Positions 1-8,487 of a stretch of DNA of 64,000 bases are shown here, piece by piece. The notes beneath the pieces are model-generated. The model worked only from the letters and a program-made list of their open reading frames with translations. It was not told the DNA's origin and searched no databases. This stretch comes from Edaphobacter sp. 12200R-103 (GTDB taxonomy: Bacteria > Acidobacteriota > Terriglobia > Terriglobales > Acidobacteriaceae): positions 3,100,001 through 3,164,000 of the forward strand of contig NZ_CP048114.1 in assembly GCF_010093025.1 (NCBI RefSeq), written 5' to 3'. Position numbers and translations under genes: made by a program. Positions within the stretch are counted from its first letter, which is position 1; every line of letters starts with the position of its first letter.

Positions 1-17
1 CTACTGCGTTTATGCTT

Positions 18-632
18 CTACTTCCCGCCGTCCGAATCCTTCTCCGGCCGGCGGTTGAACTCGTTCATCGCGGCACTGACCCCCTTGGTTAGCACCGTCT
101 CGACTGCGATCTTCACGCGGTCGAGCACTTCATCCATCACCGCAAGCTCCTGCCTGCGCATTGGCGTCAGCAGATAATCCCTGCCTCCCGCCTTAATCTC
201 TCTTCCATCCGCCAGCGCCGGCTTCCCGACCCCGATGCGGATGCGAATCCACTCTTCCGTCCCGAGCGCCCCAAGGATCGACTTGATCCCGTTGTGCCCG
301 TTCGCCGAACCACGCTCCGCGATGCGGAACTGGCCCAACGGAAATGCCAGCTCATCGTAGAGGACGATCACGTCCCTTGCGATGTCCTCGATCCCCAGCT
401 CCTTCACCAGTGCGGCGACCGAAAGCCCGCTCAGGTTCATGAACGTCTCCGGCTTTGCCAGCAGAACTTCCTCGCCTGCCAGCCTCGCCTTTGCCGTAAG
501 CGCCTTACCCCGCCGATTGCCGACAACAACGCCATAGTCTTCTGCGATGCGGTCGATCGCAAGAAACCCGGCATTGTGGGGGGTGAACTGATATTCGATC
601 CCTGGGTTTCCAAGTCCGACGATCAGCTTCAC
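18..632 (-). CDS. pth: Peptidyl-tRNA hydrolase
   Basis: The 204-residue product matches bacterial Pth, which cleaves the ester bond of peptidyl-tRNAs that drop off the ribosome and so recycles tRNA in the cytoplasm. The N-terminus reads MKLIVGLGNPGIEYQFTPHN, giving the family Asn near residue 9 and the catalytic His near residue 19, with the conserved Asp in VLYDELAFPLG near residue 93. The FMNLSG substrate-groove motif is also present. Length is normal (about 190-200 residues). It is the last gene visible in the minus-strand series prs-rplY-pth, an order conserved in many bacteria, so co-transcription with the L25 gene 65 bp upstream is likely. The C-terminal tail (RRPEKDSDGGK) is polar and probably disordered. 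Confidence 0.97.
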   Translation of the reverse strand: MKLIVGLGNPGIEYQFTPHNAGFLAIDRIAEDYGVVVGNRRGKALTAKARLAGEEVLLAKPETFMNLSGLSVAALVKELGIEDIARDVIVLYDELAFPLGQFRIAERGSANGHNGIKSILGALGTEEWIRIRIGVGKPALADGREIKAGGRDYLLTPMRRQELAVMDEVLDRVKIAVETVLTKGVSAAMNEFNRRPEKDSDGGK

Positions 633-697
633 GCAATCCGTTCCTTCCGTACAAAACCAGTAGCCATCCCGAACCTGCGCCCGGGATGGCCATAAAA

Positions 698-1363
698 CTA
701 CTTCTTGGCAGGAGCCTCAGCGGTCTCCGTCTTGCCCTTCTTGGCAACCTCGGGCTCGGCAGCACCTTCAGCAGCCTCGGCCGGAGCCTCTTCCTTGATG
801 ACGGTGATGTGCGCGACCGTTGCCGTCTCTTCGCCCAAGAACTTGATGGAGCCGGAGTGCGGCAGGTCCGAGATGTGAATTGCACCGTGCAGCTCAAGAC
901 CGGTGACATCGACGTCGATGTGGCTTGGAATATCGCCAGGAAGGCACTCGATCTCGACCTCACGCAGAATGTGGTCGAGGATACCGCCCTGGTTCTTCAC
1001 TCCGGTGGGTACACCGATGAGCTGAACCGGAACCGAGACGCGCATGGCCTTGTCCATCGCAATGCGCTTGAGGTCGATGTGGAGCAACTTGCCTTTGATG
1101 GGCTCATTCTGCCAGTCGACGATCATGGCCTTGGTGGCTGCGCCGCCTTCGACGTTCAGGTCGAAGATGGTGTTGTGCCCCGACTCCGAGTGCAGAATCT
1201 TGGTGATGACCTTGGGGTCAACCGTAACGGCGACCGGATCCTGACCGGCGCCGTAGACGACTGCCGGAATCTTACCGGCGACGCGAACGCGACGAGCCGC
1301 ATTCTTGTTGAACTTGCCCTCGCGGGGAGTAGCTACGACTGCGTCGAACGTGGAAACTGCCAT
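698..1363 (-). CDS. rplY: 50S ribosomal protein L25, Ctc/TL5 type
   Basis: The 221-residue product is a long-form L25 that binds 5S rRNA in the large ribosomal subunit. The N-terminal domain carries the family signature around R(V)RVAGKIPAVVYG, and the second beta-rich TL5/CTC domain follows from about residue 95 to 185. The tail is rich in Ala, Glu and Lys, as in many Ctc proteins. A GGAAGAAGG Shine-Dalgarno stretch lies just upstream of the ATG. The gene sits between prs and pth on the same strand, the usual prs-rplY-pth arrangement. I infer a ribosomal and general-stress role from the family, not from this sequence. Confidence 0.96.
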   Translation of the reverse strand: MAVSTFDAVVATPREGKFNKNAARRVRVAGKIPAVVYGAGQDPVAVTVDPKVITKILHSESGHNTIFDLNVEGGAATKAMIVDWQNEPIKGKLLHIDLKRIAMDKAMRVSVPVQLIGVPTGVKNQGGILDHILREVEIECLPGDIPSHIDVDVTGLELHGAIHISDLPHSGSIKFLGEETATVAHITVIKEEAPAEAAEGAAEPEVAKKGKTETAEAPAKK

Positions 1364-1459
1364 TTGCCTTCTTCCTTTCGGGCACGGAATCTATTCCGCT
1401 CCCTTTGCGGCTCTGCCGCGTAAATTTTCCAGCCCCGGATGCCTGGGTTCTGGTTTCAG

Positions 1460-2557
1460 CTAATTGAAGAGCGAGCTGACGCTCGTCTCCATGTGGATGC
1501 TTTCAATCGCCCTGCCCAACAGACCGGCGATCGAAAGAACCTTGATCTTGTCCATCTTCTGCGCCTCTTCGCGCAGAGGAATGGTGTTGGTCACGACCAC
1601 CTGCTTCAGCCGCGACTCGCGGATGCGCTCGATCGCCGGGCCCGAGAGCACGGCATGCGTGGCGCACGCGTAAACCTCTTTCGCCCCCTGGTCCAGCAGG
1701 GCATCGGCCGTCTTCACCAGCGTTCCGGCCGTATCGATAATGTCGTCGAGGATCAGGCACGTCCGGCCTTTGACATCGCCAATCACGTTCATCACCTCGG
1801 TGACATTGATATCCGTCCGCCGCTTGTCCACGATGGCCAGCGGAAGGTCCAGCTTCTTGGCAAAGAATCTCGCCCTCTCCACGCCGCCGGCATCCGGGGA
1901 AACCACCGTCAGGTCCGGCAGGTTGAGATCCCGGAAGTAGCTCACCAGAACCGGGCTTGCGAACAGGTGATCGACCGGGATGTTGAAAAACCCTTGAATC
2001 TGGGCTGCGTGCAGATCGACGAGCAGGGCACGGTTCGCACCGGCCGTGGTCAGAAGATCGGCAACCAGCTTCGACGTAATCGCAACGCGGGGCCGGTCCT
2101 TGCGGTCCTGCCGGGCGTAACCGTAATACGGCATTACGACGGTGATGCGTCCCGCGGATGCGCGCTTCAGCGCGTCCATCATGATCAGCAACTCCACGAG
2201 GTGCTGATCCACGGGAAAACATGTAGGCTGCACGAGAAAGACGTCCGCACCGCGAACATTCTCGAGCAGTTGAAAATGGACTTCGCCGTCGGAGAAACGT
2301 TGCAGGCGGGCCTCGCCCATCGGTACTCCGACAAATTTGCAGATCTCCTCGCACAGGGCGGGGTTGGATGATCCGCAGAAGATCTTCATGCGCTTGTTCT
2401 CACTCGGCCGCGGAACGCGCTTTTTCTCCGCTGCCTTCGGCTGTCCACTGGATTGACCCTTGTCGGAGAGCGCCGGTACAGGCTGGGAGCCGGTTTCGGC
2501 CTCCTCAACCTGACCCTGAATAGGGGAAAGAACTGCAGTCGCGTCTTGTTCGTTCAC
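1460..2557 (-). CDS. prs: Ribose-phosphate pyrophosphokinase
   Basis: This enzyme makes PRPP from ribose 5-phosphate and ATP, feeding purine, pyrimidine, NAD, His and Trp synthesis. The catalytic core begins near residue 57 (MKIFCGSSNPALCEEI) and runs about 309 residues, the normal length. Landmarks are DLHAAQIQGFF, VSPDAGGVERARFF and the PRPP-binding loop LILDDIIDTAGT. The unusual part is the first 56 residues, a hydrophilic Gln/Glu/Ser/Pro-rich extension that looks disordered. I keep the long form because a GGAGG sits 8 bases before a GTG at 2557. An internal start at the core ATG is the alternative. Upstream on the same strand are tRNA-Gln and ispE; downstream are rplY and pth. Confidence 0.96.
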   Translation of the reverse strand: MNEQDATAVLSPIQGQVEEAETGSQPVPALSDKGQSSGQPKAAEKKRVPRPSENKRMKIFCGSSNPALCEEICKFVGVPMGEARLQRFSDGEVHFQLLENVRGADVFLVQPTCFPVDQHLVELLIMMDALKRASAGRITVVMPYYGYARQDRKDRPRVAITSKLVADLLTTAGANRALLVDLHAAQIQGFFNIPVDHLFASPVLVSYFRDLNLPDLTVVSPDAGGVERARFFAKKLDLPLAIVDKRRTDINVTEVMNVIGDVKGRTCLILDDIIDTAGTLVKTADALLDQGAKEVYACATHAVLSGPAIERIRESRLKQVVVTNTIPLREEAQKMDKIKVLSIAGLLGRAIESIHMETSVSSLFN

Positions 2558-2832
2558 GTTGAAACCTCCAGGCTGGTTGACCTTGAATAGTTCCTACTGC
2601 CTTCGTCTTAGCGAAGCCTTGTTGCGACTCCGCGTTCCATCAAAAATCCTTGTTGCGAATCCCTGAAAACTACCTAAGACTGTTCTTCAAAAACCTCTGA
2701 CGCTGTTGACCGGCCCGTGTAGTTGTATGTTCTGCAGGCCGCAGACGCTCAGATTTTCCTGCTTCACTTCCAACGGCATGTTGCTGCCGTAAAAATCCCT
2801 AAACTGCTCTCTTTCGCTGGCGAACGACTCTC

Positions 2833-2906
2833 TGGCTGGGCGACCAGGATTCGAACCTGGACTGAGTGCGTCAAAGGCACTTGACCTACCGTTAGTCGAT
2901 CGCCCA
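2833..2906 (-). tRNA. tRNA-Gln (anticodon UUG)
   Basis: On the minus strand the sequence folds as a cloverleaf. The acceptor stem is TGGGCGA pairing with TCGCCCA, followed by discriminator G and an encoded CCA (plus-strand tgg at 2833-2835). The anticodon stem AGTGC/GCACT encloses the loop CTTTGAC, so the anticodon is TTG, reading CAA and CAG. The T arm is CCAGG-TTCGAAT-CCTGG. The gene lies between ispE and prs on the same strand and may be processed from a shared transcript. Confidence 0.97.
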
Positions 2907-2938
2907 GTAATCGGCTGCATCGTTGCGGTCAGCCGAAG

Positions 2939-3940
2939 TCACTCTGCGAACATTCTCGTCCAGTACAGCGAGCGGGGCAAGGTTTGCGTAACAATTGCCT
3001 TCGTACCCGCGTCCTGAACGCGCTGTTGAGCCTGGCGAGCATCTGCCTCCGAACGGTACAGCCCGAACAAGGCCGAACCCGAGCCGGAAAGCGCAGCATA
3101 AAGCGCCTGACCGGAGCCATTACCCATCAATAAGTGCTTGATTTCGCGCAGGGAGGGATGGACTGGAAACACGACCCGTTCAAAGTCGTTTTCGATCCCG
3201 GTGCGGACAAGCGCGAGAAGGGTATTCTCCGCCAGATCATCCAGACAGCCACCCTGCCCTTCGGGCGGGGGAGAACTCTGGAAGATACCGGAAGTGCCTG
3301 GCTTCGCATAAACCGATGCGTAAGCGAGACTCAACTGTTCTAGCTTATCGGGTTTACCCGGCTGCGTCAATGAAAGCGCGTCCCAGTCCCGGAAGGCCTG
3401 CGGGGTAGACACTCCTACGCCGGGAATCGCGATGACGGCGGAAAAGCCGGGCAGGTCGGGGAAGGGGAAGACCTGCTCGCCGCGTCCCAATCCAAGAACC
3501 GAGCCCCCCAGCAGGAACAGGGGGACGTCGGAGCCGATCTCCGCCGCCAGCTCCAGCCGCTCCGGCCCGGGGAGCGATGCGCCCAGCTCGCGTTCCAGCC
3601 CGATCAGTGCGGCCACGGCGTTGGCGCTTCCCGCCCCCATCCCGCCCTGGACCGGAAGCCGCTTGTCGATATGGATGGACACCTGCGCGGTGATCTTCAT
3701 CCGCTCCAGCGCGCGCTCCACCATCTTCCACGCCGTATTCCGTCCGTCCAGCGGAACCCGCTCCTCGTTGGAGCTGAGAACGAGCCTGGTAACGTCTGCC
3801 CGCCCAGCCTCAACCGTGACCAGATCGTGCAGCTCCAGCGTCTGGTAGAGAGTAGTCAGGCCGTGGAAACCGTCCTCTCGAGCCGGGCCGATGGCGAGGC
3901 CAAGGTTGATCTTGGAGTAGGAACGGACGCGGGTAGGCAT
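2939..3940 (-). CDS. ispE: 4-diphosphocytidyl-2-C-methyl-D-erythritol kinase
   Basis: IspE phosphorylates CDP-ME in the non-mevalonate (MEP) route to isopentenyl diphosphate. It is a GHMP kinase: the N-terminus reads YSKINLGLAIGP, the ATP-binding glycine/serine loop is PVQGGMGAGSANAVAAL near residues 95-110, and the C-terminal GHMP motif is ALSGSGSALFGLY. At 333 residues it is longer than the roughly 285 of E. coli. The extra length includes a Pro/Gly/Ser-rich loop (FQSSPPPEGQGG) before the C-terminal domain. The start ATG lies 34 bp from a heptamer tandem repeat. It is the first gene of the ispE, tRNA-Gln, prs, rplY, pth series. Confidence 0.95.
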   Translation of the reverse strand: MPTRVRSYSKINLGLAIGPAREDGFHGLTTLYQTLELHDLVTVEAGRADVTRLVLSSNEERVPLDGRNTAWKMVERALERMKITAQVSIHIDKRLPVQGGMGAGSANAVAALIGLERELGASLPGPERLELAAEIGSDVPLFLLGGSVLGLGRGEQVFPFPDLPGFSAVIAIPGVGVSTPQAFRDWDALSLTQPGKPDKLEQLSLAYASVYAKPGTSGIFQSSPPPEGQGGCLDDLAENTLLALVRTGIENDFERVVFPVHPSLREIKHLLMGNGSGQALYAALSGSGSALFGLYRSEADARQAQQRVQDAGTKAIVTQTLPRSLYWTRMFAE

Positions 3941-3973
3941 GCGACTTCGATTTTACCTGCAGGCCCTTGCCGT

Positions 3974-4020
3974 CCCTGTTCCCTGTTCCCTGTTCCCTGT
4001 TCCCTGTTCCCTGTTCCCTG
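3974..4020. repeat. Heptanucleotide tandem repeat (CCCTGTT)n
   Basis: Six perfect copies of CCCTGTT and a seventh partial copy run head to tail. The array lies about 33 bp upstream of the ispE start codon and directly abuts an interspersed palindromic repeat at 4026. On the ispE strand it reads as an AACAGGG array. Copy number could vary by slipped-strand replication; whether it affects ispE expression is unknown. Confidence 0.95.
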
Positions 4021-4025
4021 AAGAA

Positions 4026-4201
4026 GTGTCATCTCGACCGAAGGCCCGAAGGGCCGCAGCGGAGAGACCCCCGCATTTTGACTATGTCGCCCAGTACCTC
4101 ACGTGAGGCAAACCATCCTGACCGGCATCCCGAAAATGCGGGGGTTCCTCGACTACCCCTTCGGCGCGCTTCGCTTGCTCAGGGTTCGCTCGGAATGACA
4201 C
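4026..4201. repeat. Interspersed palindromic repeat, type B (CCCCCGCATTTTG family)
   Basis: The left arm starts GTGTCATCTCGACCGAAGG, continues through a CCCGAAGGGCCGC hairpin and ends in GAGACCCCCGCATTTTG. The right arm returns AAAATGCGGGGGTTCCTC and closes with CGGAATGACAC. Related copies occur at 14307, 43879, 48854 and 50071. It fills the space between ispE and the GGDEF-EAL gene, with no sign of a coding function. Confidence 0.85.
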
Positions 4202-4236
4202 AAATCACCCTCTACCCACTCATCACGCACGGCCCA

Positions 4237-7200
4237 TCACGCACGCGCCATGATGCAGGAGGAGGCTGTCCCGGCCGTCTCCACGGGAACGAGCGGCCGC
4301 GCAGCCTCAAAGATGGCCTGGATCTCGTGGGCAGGCCGCGGTGTTGAGAGAAGGAATCCCTGGAACAGGTCGCAGCCCAGCCGCACCAGCTCTTCGTGCT
4401 GTTCCTTCGTCTCCACGCCCTCGGCCAGAATGGTGAGCCCAAGATTCTTGCCCAGCTCCACAATTGCCTTCACGATCGGGTACGACTCCGGACCATCGAT
4501 ATTGTGAACGAACGACTGGTCGATCTTGAGGGTGTCGATCGGCAGGGTCTGCAGGTAGCTCAGAGAGCTGTAGCCGGTCCCGAAGTCGTCCATGGAGATG
4601 CGGACTCCCAGCGCTCGCAGCGAGCTAAGCTGCTGCCGCGCCTGTTCAGTATTCTCCATCAGCAGGGACTCGGTAAGCTCCAGCTCCAGCAGTGCCGGTT
4701 CCATTCCAAAGTCGTCGAGCGCGCGCTGGACCTCGGCAGCCAGGTTGCCGCGCAGGAACTGAGGTGCGGAGACGTTGATGGCAAGCGGAACCGGGTCGAA
4801 TCCATGGTCGCGCCACTCCCTGCTCTGGCGGCAGGATTCGCGAAGCACCCACATCCCGATGGAATGGATCAGTCCTGTCTCCTCGGCGATGGAGATAAAA
4901 CGTCCAGGCGGCAGAATTCCCAGCTGCGGATCGACCAGGCGGACAAGCGCCTCCATCGCCTTGATCTCTCCAGAGGCCGAAAACATGGGCTGATAGTGCA
5001 GCAGCAGGCGCTTCTCGTCGGCCGCAGTTCGCAGGGAGCGCTCAATCTGCCGGGCCTCTTCCACCCGATAGCTCTGCGACCTCATGTAGCGCTTCCAGCA
5101 ATTACGTCCCGCGCGCTTGGCCTCGTAGAGCCCATAGTCGGCCCTGCGCATCAGGTCGTCCAGGCTGGTGCCGTCGTCAGGATAGACCGCAAGCCCCAGG
5201 GAGAGGGTCGGCTTGAGCTGCACATCCATCACAGTGATCGGTTCCTGCAGGGCGTCCATCAGATTGTTGGCAATCGCCGCGCAGGCATCGAGCGAGTAGA
5301 CATCGTCGGCGATGGCGATGAACTCGTCCCCTCCCAGGCGGGCCAGGGTATCGGTGCTGCGCAGGCGGCCCCTGATCCGGTCCGCCAGGGCCTTCAGAAA
5401 GCCGTCTCCCACCTGGTGGCCGAAGCTGTCATTAATCTGCTTGAAGTGGTCGAAGTCGATCGCCAGCAGCACTGCCTTGGCGCCCCGCCGGTCGGCGCGT
5501 CGGGCGGCGTCCTTGAAGCGCTGCGCCAGCAGTATCCGGTTCGGAAGCCCGGTCAGAGGATCGTGCTCGGCCCGCCGCAGAAGCTCTTCGTTCAGGCGCA
5601 CGCGTTCGCTGACGTCCTGCGCGACCACCAGCGTAAGGTGCTCACCATCCTGGATAGTGTCGTGGCCCGTCGCCTCAGCCCAGAAGATACTGCCATCCTT
5701 GCGCTTATGCCGGAAGGGCCCGGCGACGACGCCCGATTGCGGATCGCGAAGAACTCCAATTACCCCCGGCAGGTCCTCCTTCGGGCGAATGTCCGTCACC
5801 TTCATTGAAAGGAACTCTTCGCGCGAGTACCCATAGGAACGAATCGCCTTGTCGTTGACCGAGATAAACTTCAGCGTCCGGCAGTCATAGGTCCACATGG
5901 GCAGCGGATTATCGTCGAAGAGCAGGCGATATTTCTGCTCGCTGCGCCGGATGGCCTCTTCGGACAGCACCTGCTGGTGAATGTCGGTCGAAGCACCCAC
6001 CCAGCGGATGATCTCCCCGGAGTCGTTGCGCTGCGGCAGGGCCCGCGCAAGATACCAGCGATAGCTGCCGTCCTTCTGGCGAATACGAAACTTTTCGTCC
6101 AGGGGCGTCCCGGCGGTCAATGCAGCCCGGTAGCGCAAATCGAGACTGGGCATATCATCGGGATGAATCATCCGGACCCACTTCGATTCCAGTCCTTCTT
6201 CCGGCCGAAGGCCTGTCATATCGCGAAAACGATCGCTGAGGTAATCGATCGCCCCATCCGGGGTAGCCGACCACACGATCGACGGCAGCGCTTCAGCGAG
6301 GGTGCGGAAGCTCTCCTGGCTGGTGAACAGCTCTTCCTGGGCACGACGCTGCTCGGTCGTGTCGGTGGCCAGCAACACAAAACCGCGGACGCACCCATTC
6401 TCGTCCCGGTCGGGAGTATAGGAGAGGAGCAGATGATGGACCCGGCCTCCAAACTCAAGGGGGGCTTCAAAAGTCTGGGGGATCCCGGCGAGGACGGCCC
6501 GGACCTTCGGGCACAGTCTGCGGGCGTACTCTTTGCCTACCCCTTCCGCGATAACGCCATACCAGTGGCGCCCGACCATGTCCTCTGACGAGAGCCCATA
6601 CCACTCTTCATACGCCCGATTGACCCACTGATAGCATCCCTGCACATCGATATAGGCGATGAGGGCAGGAACATTGTCGACGATCATCTGCAACTGACGG
6701 GTTCTGCGGACCAGCTCGCACTCCACCTTCTTGCGATCGGTAATGTTGCGTGCAATCACGAGGAGCGCTTCGGTTTCGCCGGATTGCGCTCTGATGGGAG
6801 TAATGGAGACATCCCACCACGTCTCCGGGCCCATGTCGGCGCTGAAGCATCCCTCAAAGCGCCCATAGCCTCCGGACTGCGCGACTGCCAGCGCAGCCTG
6901 CGCGGTGGAACGCTGTTCCTGAGGCCACAGGTCGGGCCACCGCATTCCGCGGGCCTCGTGCACCGTCTCAAGTCCCAGGCTACGCTGGCTCTCCGCGTTC
7001 ATCCATCGGACCGTGCCATCCAGCGCAAGTATCTTCAGGTGATCGCGTGTGCTGCGGATGGTATGGCTCAGTATCTGGCTCTTCAGATTGCGTGGAATGG
7101 AATCGGAGGAGCAGCCGAAGCTGACCTGCAGCAGATCCGTACCTTCCAACTCGACGGCGGAGACCGTCGCTTCGACGGGGATAAGCCGACCGTCGACTGC

Positions 7201-7476
7201 CTGTAGCAGCAGAGGTTCCGATTGTTCGTCCGTTTCTCTGCAAAGGTCGCGTACGCCACCGTGCGTCATGACCGCGACAGAAGAGAAGCTCCTCCCGGCC
7301 AGCAGATGCCTCTCGGTCCGCAGCAGTCGTCCGAGCGCGGAGTTTGCAAAGACGATGACCTCCGATTCCACCAGGCATACAGGAACAGGCAGCGCCTCCA
7401 GCACTGCTCCCGCACTCCTGAATCTGCTATCGACAGGCGGTCCTGCTCCGTGGTCAGCGCCCAGCTTGGCTCTCAC
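4237..7476 (-). CDS. Multi-PAS GGDEF-EAL cyclic-di-GMP signalling protein
   Basis: This 1079-residue protein probably makes and/or degrades c-di-GMP in response to small-molecule or redox signals. About five PAS-like sensor segments precede the output, at roughly residues 20-110, 135-255, 260-380, 385-505 and 510-630. The GGDEF domain follows (ARLGGDEFIAI near residue 714), with an RSTD product-binding I-site exactly five residues before GGDEF. The EAL domain starts near residue 820 with EALVRL near 840 and a conserved MDDFGTGYSSL loop and LKIDQSF. Both active-site signatures look intact, so it may be bifunctional. No membrane segment or signal peptide is apparent, so it is probably cytoplasmic. 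The start is GTG with AGAGGT close upstream. It is not obviously in an operon. Confidence 0.93.
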   Translation of the reverse strand: MRAKLGADHGAGPPVDSRFRSAGAVLEALPVPVCLVESEVIVFANSALGRLLRTERHLLAGRSFSSVAVMTHGGVRDLCRETDEQSEPLLLQAVDGRLIPVEATVSAVELEGTDLLQVSFGCSSDSIPRNLKSQILSHTIRSTRDHLKILALDGTVRWMNAESQRSLGLETVHEARGMRWPDLWPQEQRSTAQAALAVAQSGGYGRFEGCFSADMGPETWWDVSITPIRAQSGETEALLVIARNITDRKKVECELVRRTRQLQMIVDNVPALIAYIDVQGCYQWVNRAYEEWYGLSSEDMVGRHWYGVIAEGVGKEYARRLCPKVRAVLAGIPQTFEAPLEFGGRVHHLLLSYTPDRDENGCVRGFVLLATDTTEQRRAQEELFTSQESFRTLAEALPSIVWSATPDGAIDYLSDRFRDMTGLRPEEGLESKWVRMIHPDDMPSLDLRYRAALTAGTPLDEKFRIRQKDGSYRWYLARALPQRNDSGEIIRWVGASTDIHQQVLSEEAIRRSEQKYRLLFDDNPLPMWTYDCRTLKFISVNDKAIRSYGYSREEFLSMKVTDIRPKEDLPGVIGVLRDPQSGVVAGPFRHKRKDGSIFWAEATGHDTIQDGEHLTLVVAQDVSERVRLNEELLRRAEHDPLTGLPNRILLAQRFKDAARRADRRGAKAVLLAIDFDHFKQINDSFGHQVGDGFLKALADRIRGRLRSTDTLARLGGDEFIAIADDVYSLDACAAIANNLMDALQEPITVMDVQLKPTLSLGLAVYPDDGTSLDDLMRRADYGLYEAKRAGRNCWKRYMRSQSYRVEEARQIERSLRTAADEKRLLLHYQPMFSASGEIKAMEALVRLVDPQLGILPPGRFISIAEETGLIHSIGMWVLRESCRQSREWRDHGFDPVPLAINVSAPQFLRGNLAAEVQRALDDFGMEPALLELELTESLLMENTEQARQQLSSLRALGVRISMDDFGTGYSSLSYLQTLPIDTLKIDQSFVHNIDGPESYPIVKAIVELGKNLGLTILAEGVETKEQHEELVRLGCDLFQGFLLSTPRPAHEIQAIFEAARPLVPVETAGTASSCIMARA

Positions 7477-7740
7477 AACAAACCTCTAAAAATGCGCGTT
7501 AGCGTCCCCACCATCGGGAAGGCCCGTCCGCTGCGAGCATCCACATTTCCCGGCGAACATCAGGTACTCTCCATCTTCCAGAAGCTTGGGCTCAATGGTT
7601 TATCCCCCGTAAGTTGCACTGGAGAACCAGGAAGGAGGACGGGCTGCTTCATTCCTGGTGCAGGAGGCCCAAAGGGCCGCCGTGGAGAAGCCTGCCCTGA
7701 GCGAAGTCCGCTCTGTGATCCAGAGGCCGCCATGCGGCCG

Positions 7741-8487
7741 CTATCTCTCGACGACCTCGAAGGTTGCGGCAAGGGGAAGGTGGTCGGACGCGACCATCGC
7801 CAAACGGCTCCGCCAGAGCCCGGTGGAGACCAGCGAAAGGGGTGACTCGAAATAAAGATGGTCAAGCGTCATCAGAGGGAAGATTCCCGGATAGGTCCGC
7901 GGAAACTTCCAGATGTGCCGGGGCCGGAAGGTCTCGAACTCCCTGCGCAGCAGTCTCGTCGTCAGGCCGCGCGTCCACTCATTGAGGTCGCCCAGCACGA
8001 GCCGGGGATAGCTGCTCTGCTCCTGGGAGAGAATCTCTGCGTCGAACAGTCGTTTTCCCTGATGACGCCGTTCAAGAAAGCTGGTCCCCAGGTGAACGTT
8101 GAAGATGCGAAGGAGGCGGCTGCCGGCCAGCGCGACATCGGTCTGCAGGACGCCGCGCTCCTCGCGCCTCTGATGGGTCAGATCATGATTGCGCCAGTCC
8201 GTCAGCGAAAGCCGGGTCAGCGTCATGTTGCCGTAGGCTCCGCCATGCAGCGAACGGTTGCCACCGAAGGCCCAGGTGTACCCCGGCAGTTCGCTTGCGA
8301 TTCTCTCGGCCTGATTGAACTGCGCCAGGCCCTCGGGAGCATGCACCACCTCCTGCAGGCAGACCACATCGGCATCCAGCTGATGAATCACCTCGGCGAC
8401 GCGCTCCGGCGAGATCTTCTGATCCAGCCCACGACACTTATGCACGTTGTAAGTTGCGACTTTCAGTTGCGACATCTTCACGCTCAC
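7741..8487 (-). CDS. Endonuclease/exonuclease/phosphatase family protein
   Basis: The 248-residue product belongs to the EEP superfamily of metal-dependent phosphodiesterases and phosphatases. The N-terminal strand is VATYNVHKC, the catalytic Glu is in DVVCLQEV, and further motifs are VLGDLNEW and the C-terminal SDHLPL. No signal peptide is evident. The GTG start overlaps the stop of the upstream phospholipase D gene by four bases (GTGA), implying translational coupling; an ATG four codons further in (8475) is an alternative. E. coli ybhP, an EEP protein, likewise sits beside the cardiolipin synthase gene clsB, so a shared role in anionic phospholipid metabolism is a reasonable inference. The true substrate is unknown. 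Confidence 0.9.
   Translation of the reverse strand: MSVKMSQLKVATYNVHKCRGLDQKISPERVAEVIHQLDADVVCLQEVVHAPEGLAQFNQAERIASELPGYTWAFGGNRSLHGGAYGNMTLTRLSLTDWRNHDLTHQRREERGVLQTDVALAGSRLLRIFNVHLGTSFLERRHQGKRLFDAEILSQEQSSYPRLVLGDLNEWTRGLTTRLLRREFETFRPRHIWKFPRTYPGIFPLMTLDHLYFESPLSLVSTGLWRSRLAMVASDHLPLAATFEVVER

Noticed and set aside
4098..4112. CCTCACGTGAGG as another parS site
   Set aside because: It shares only the CACGTG centre and lies inside a palindromic repeat; the outer bases do not match the parS consensus.
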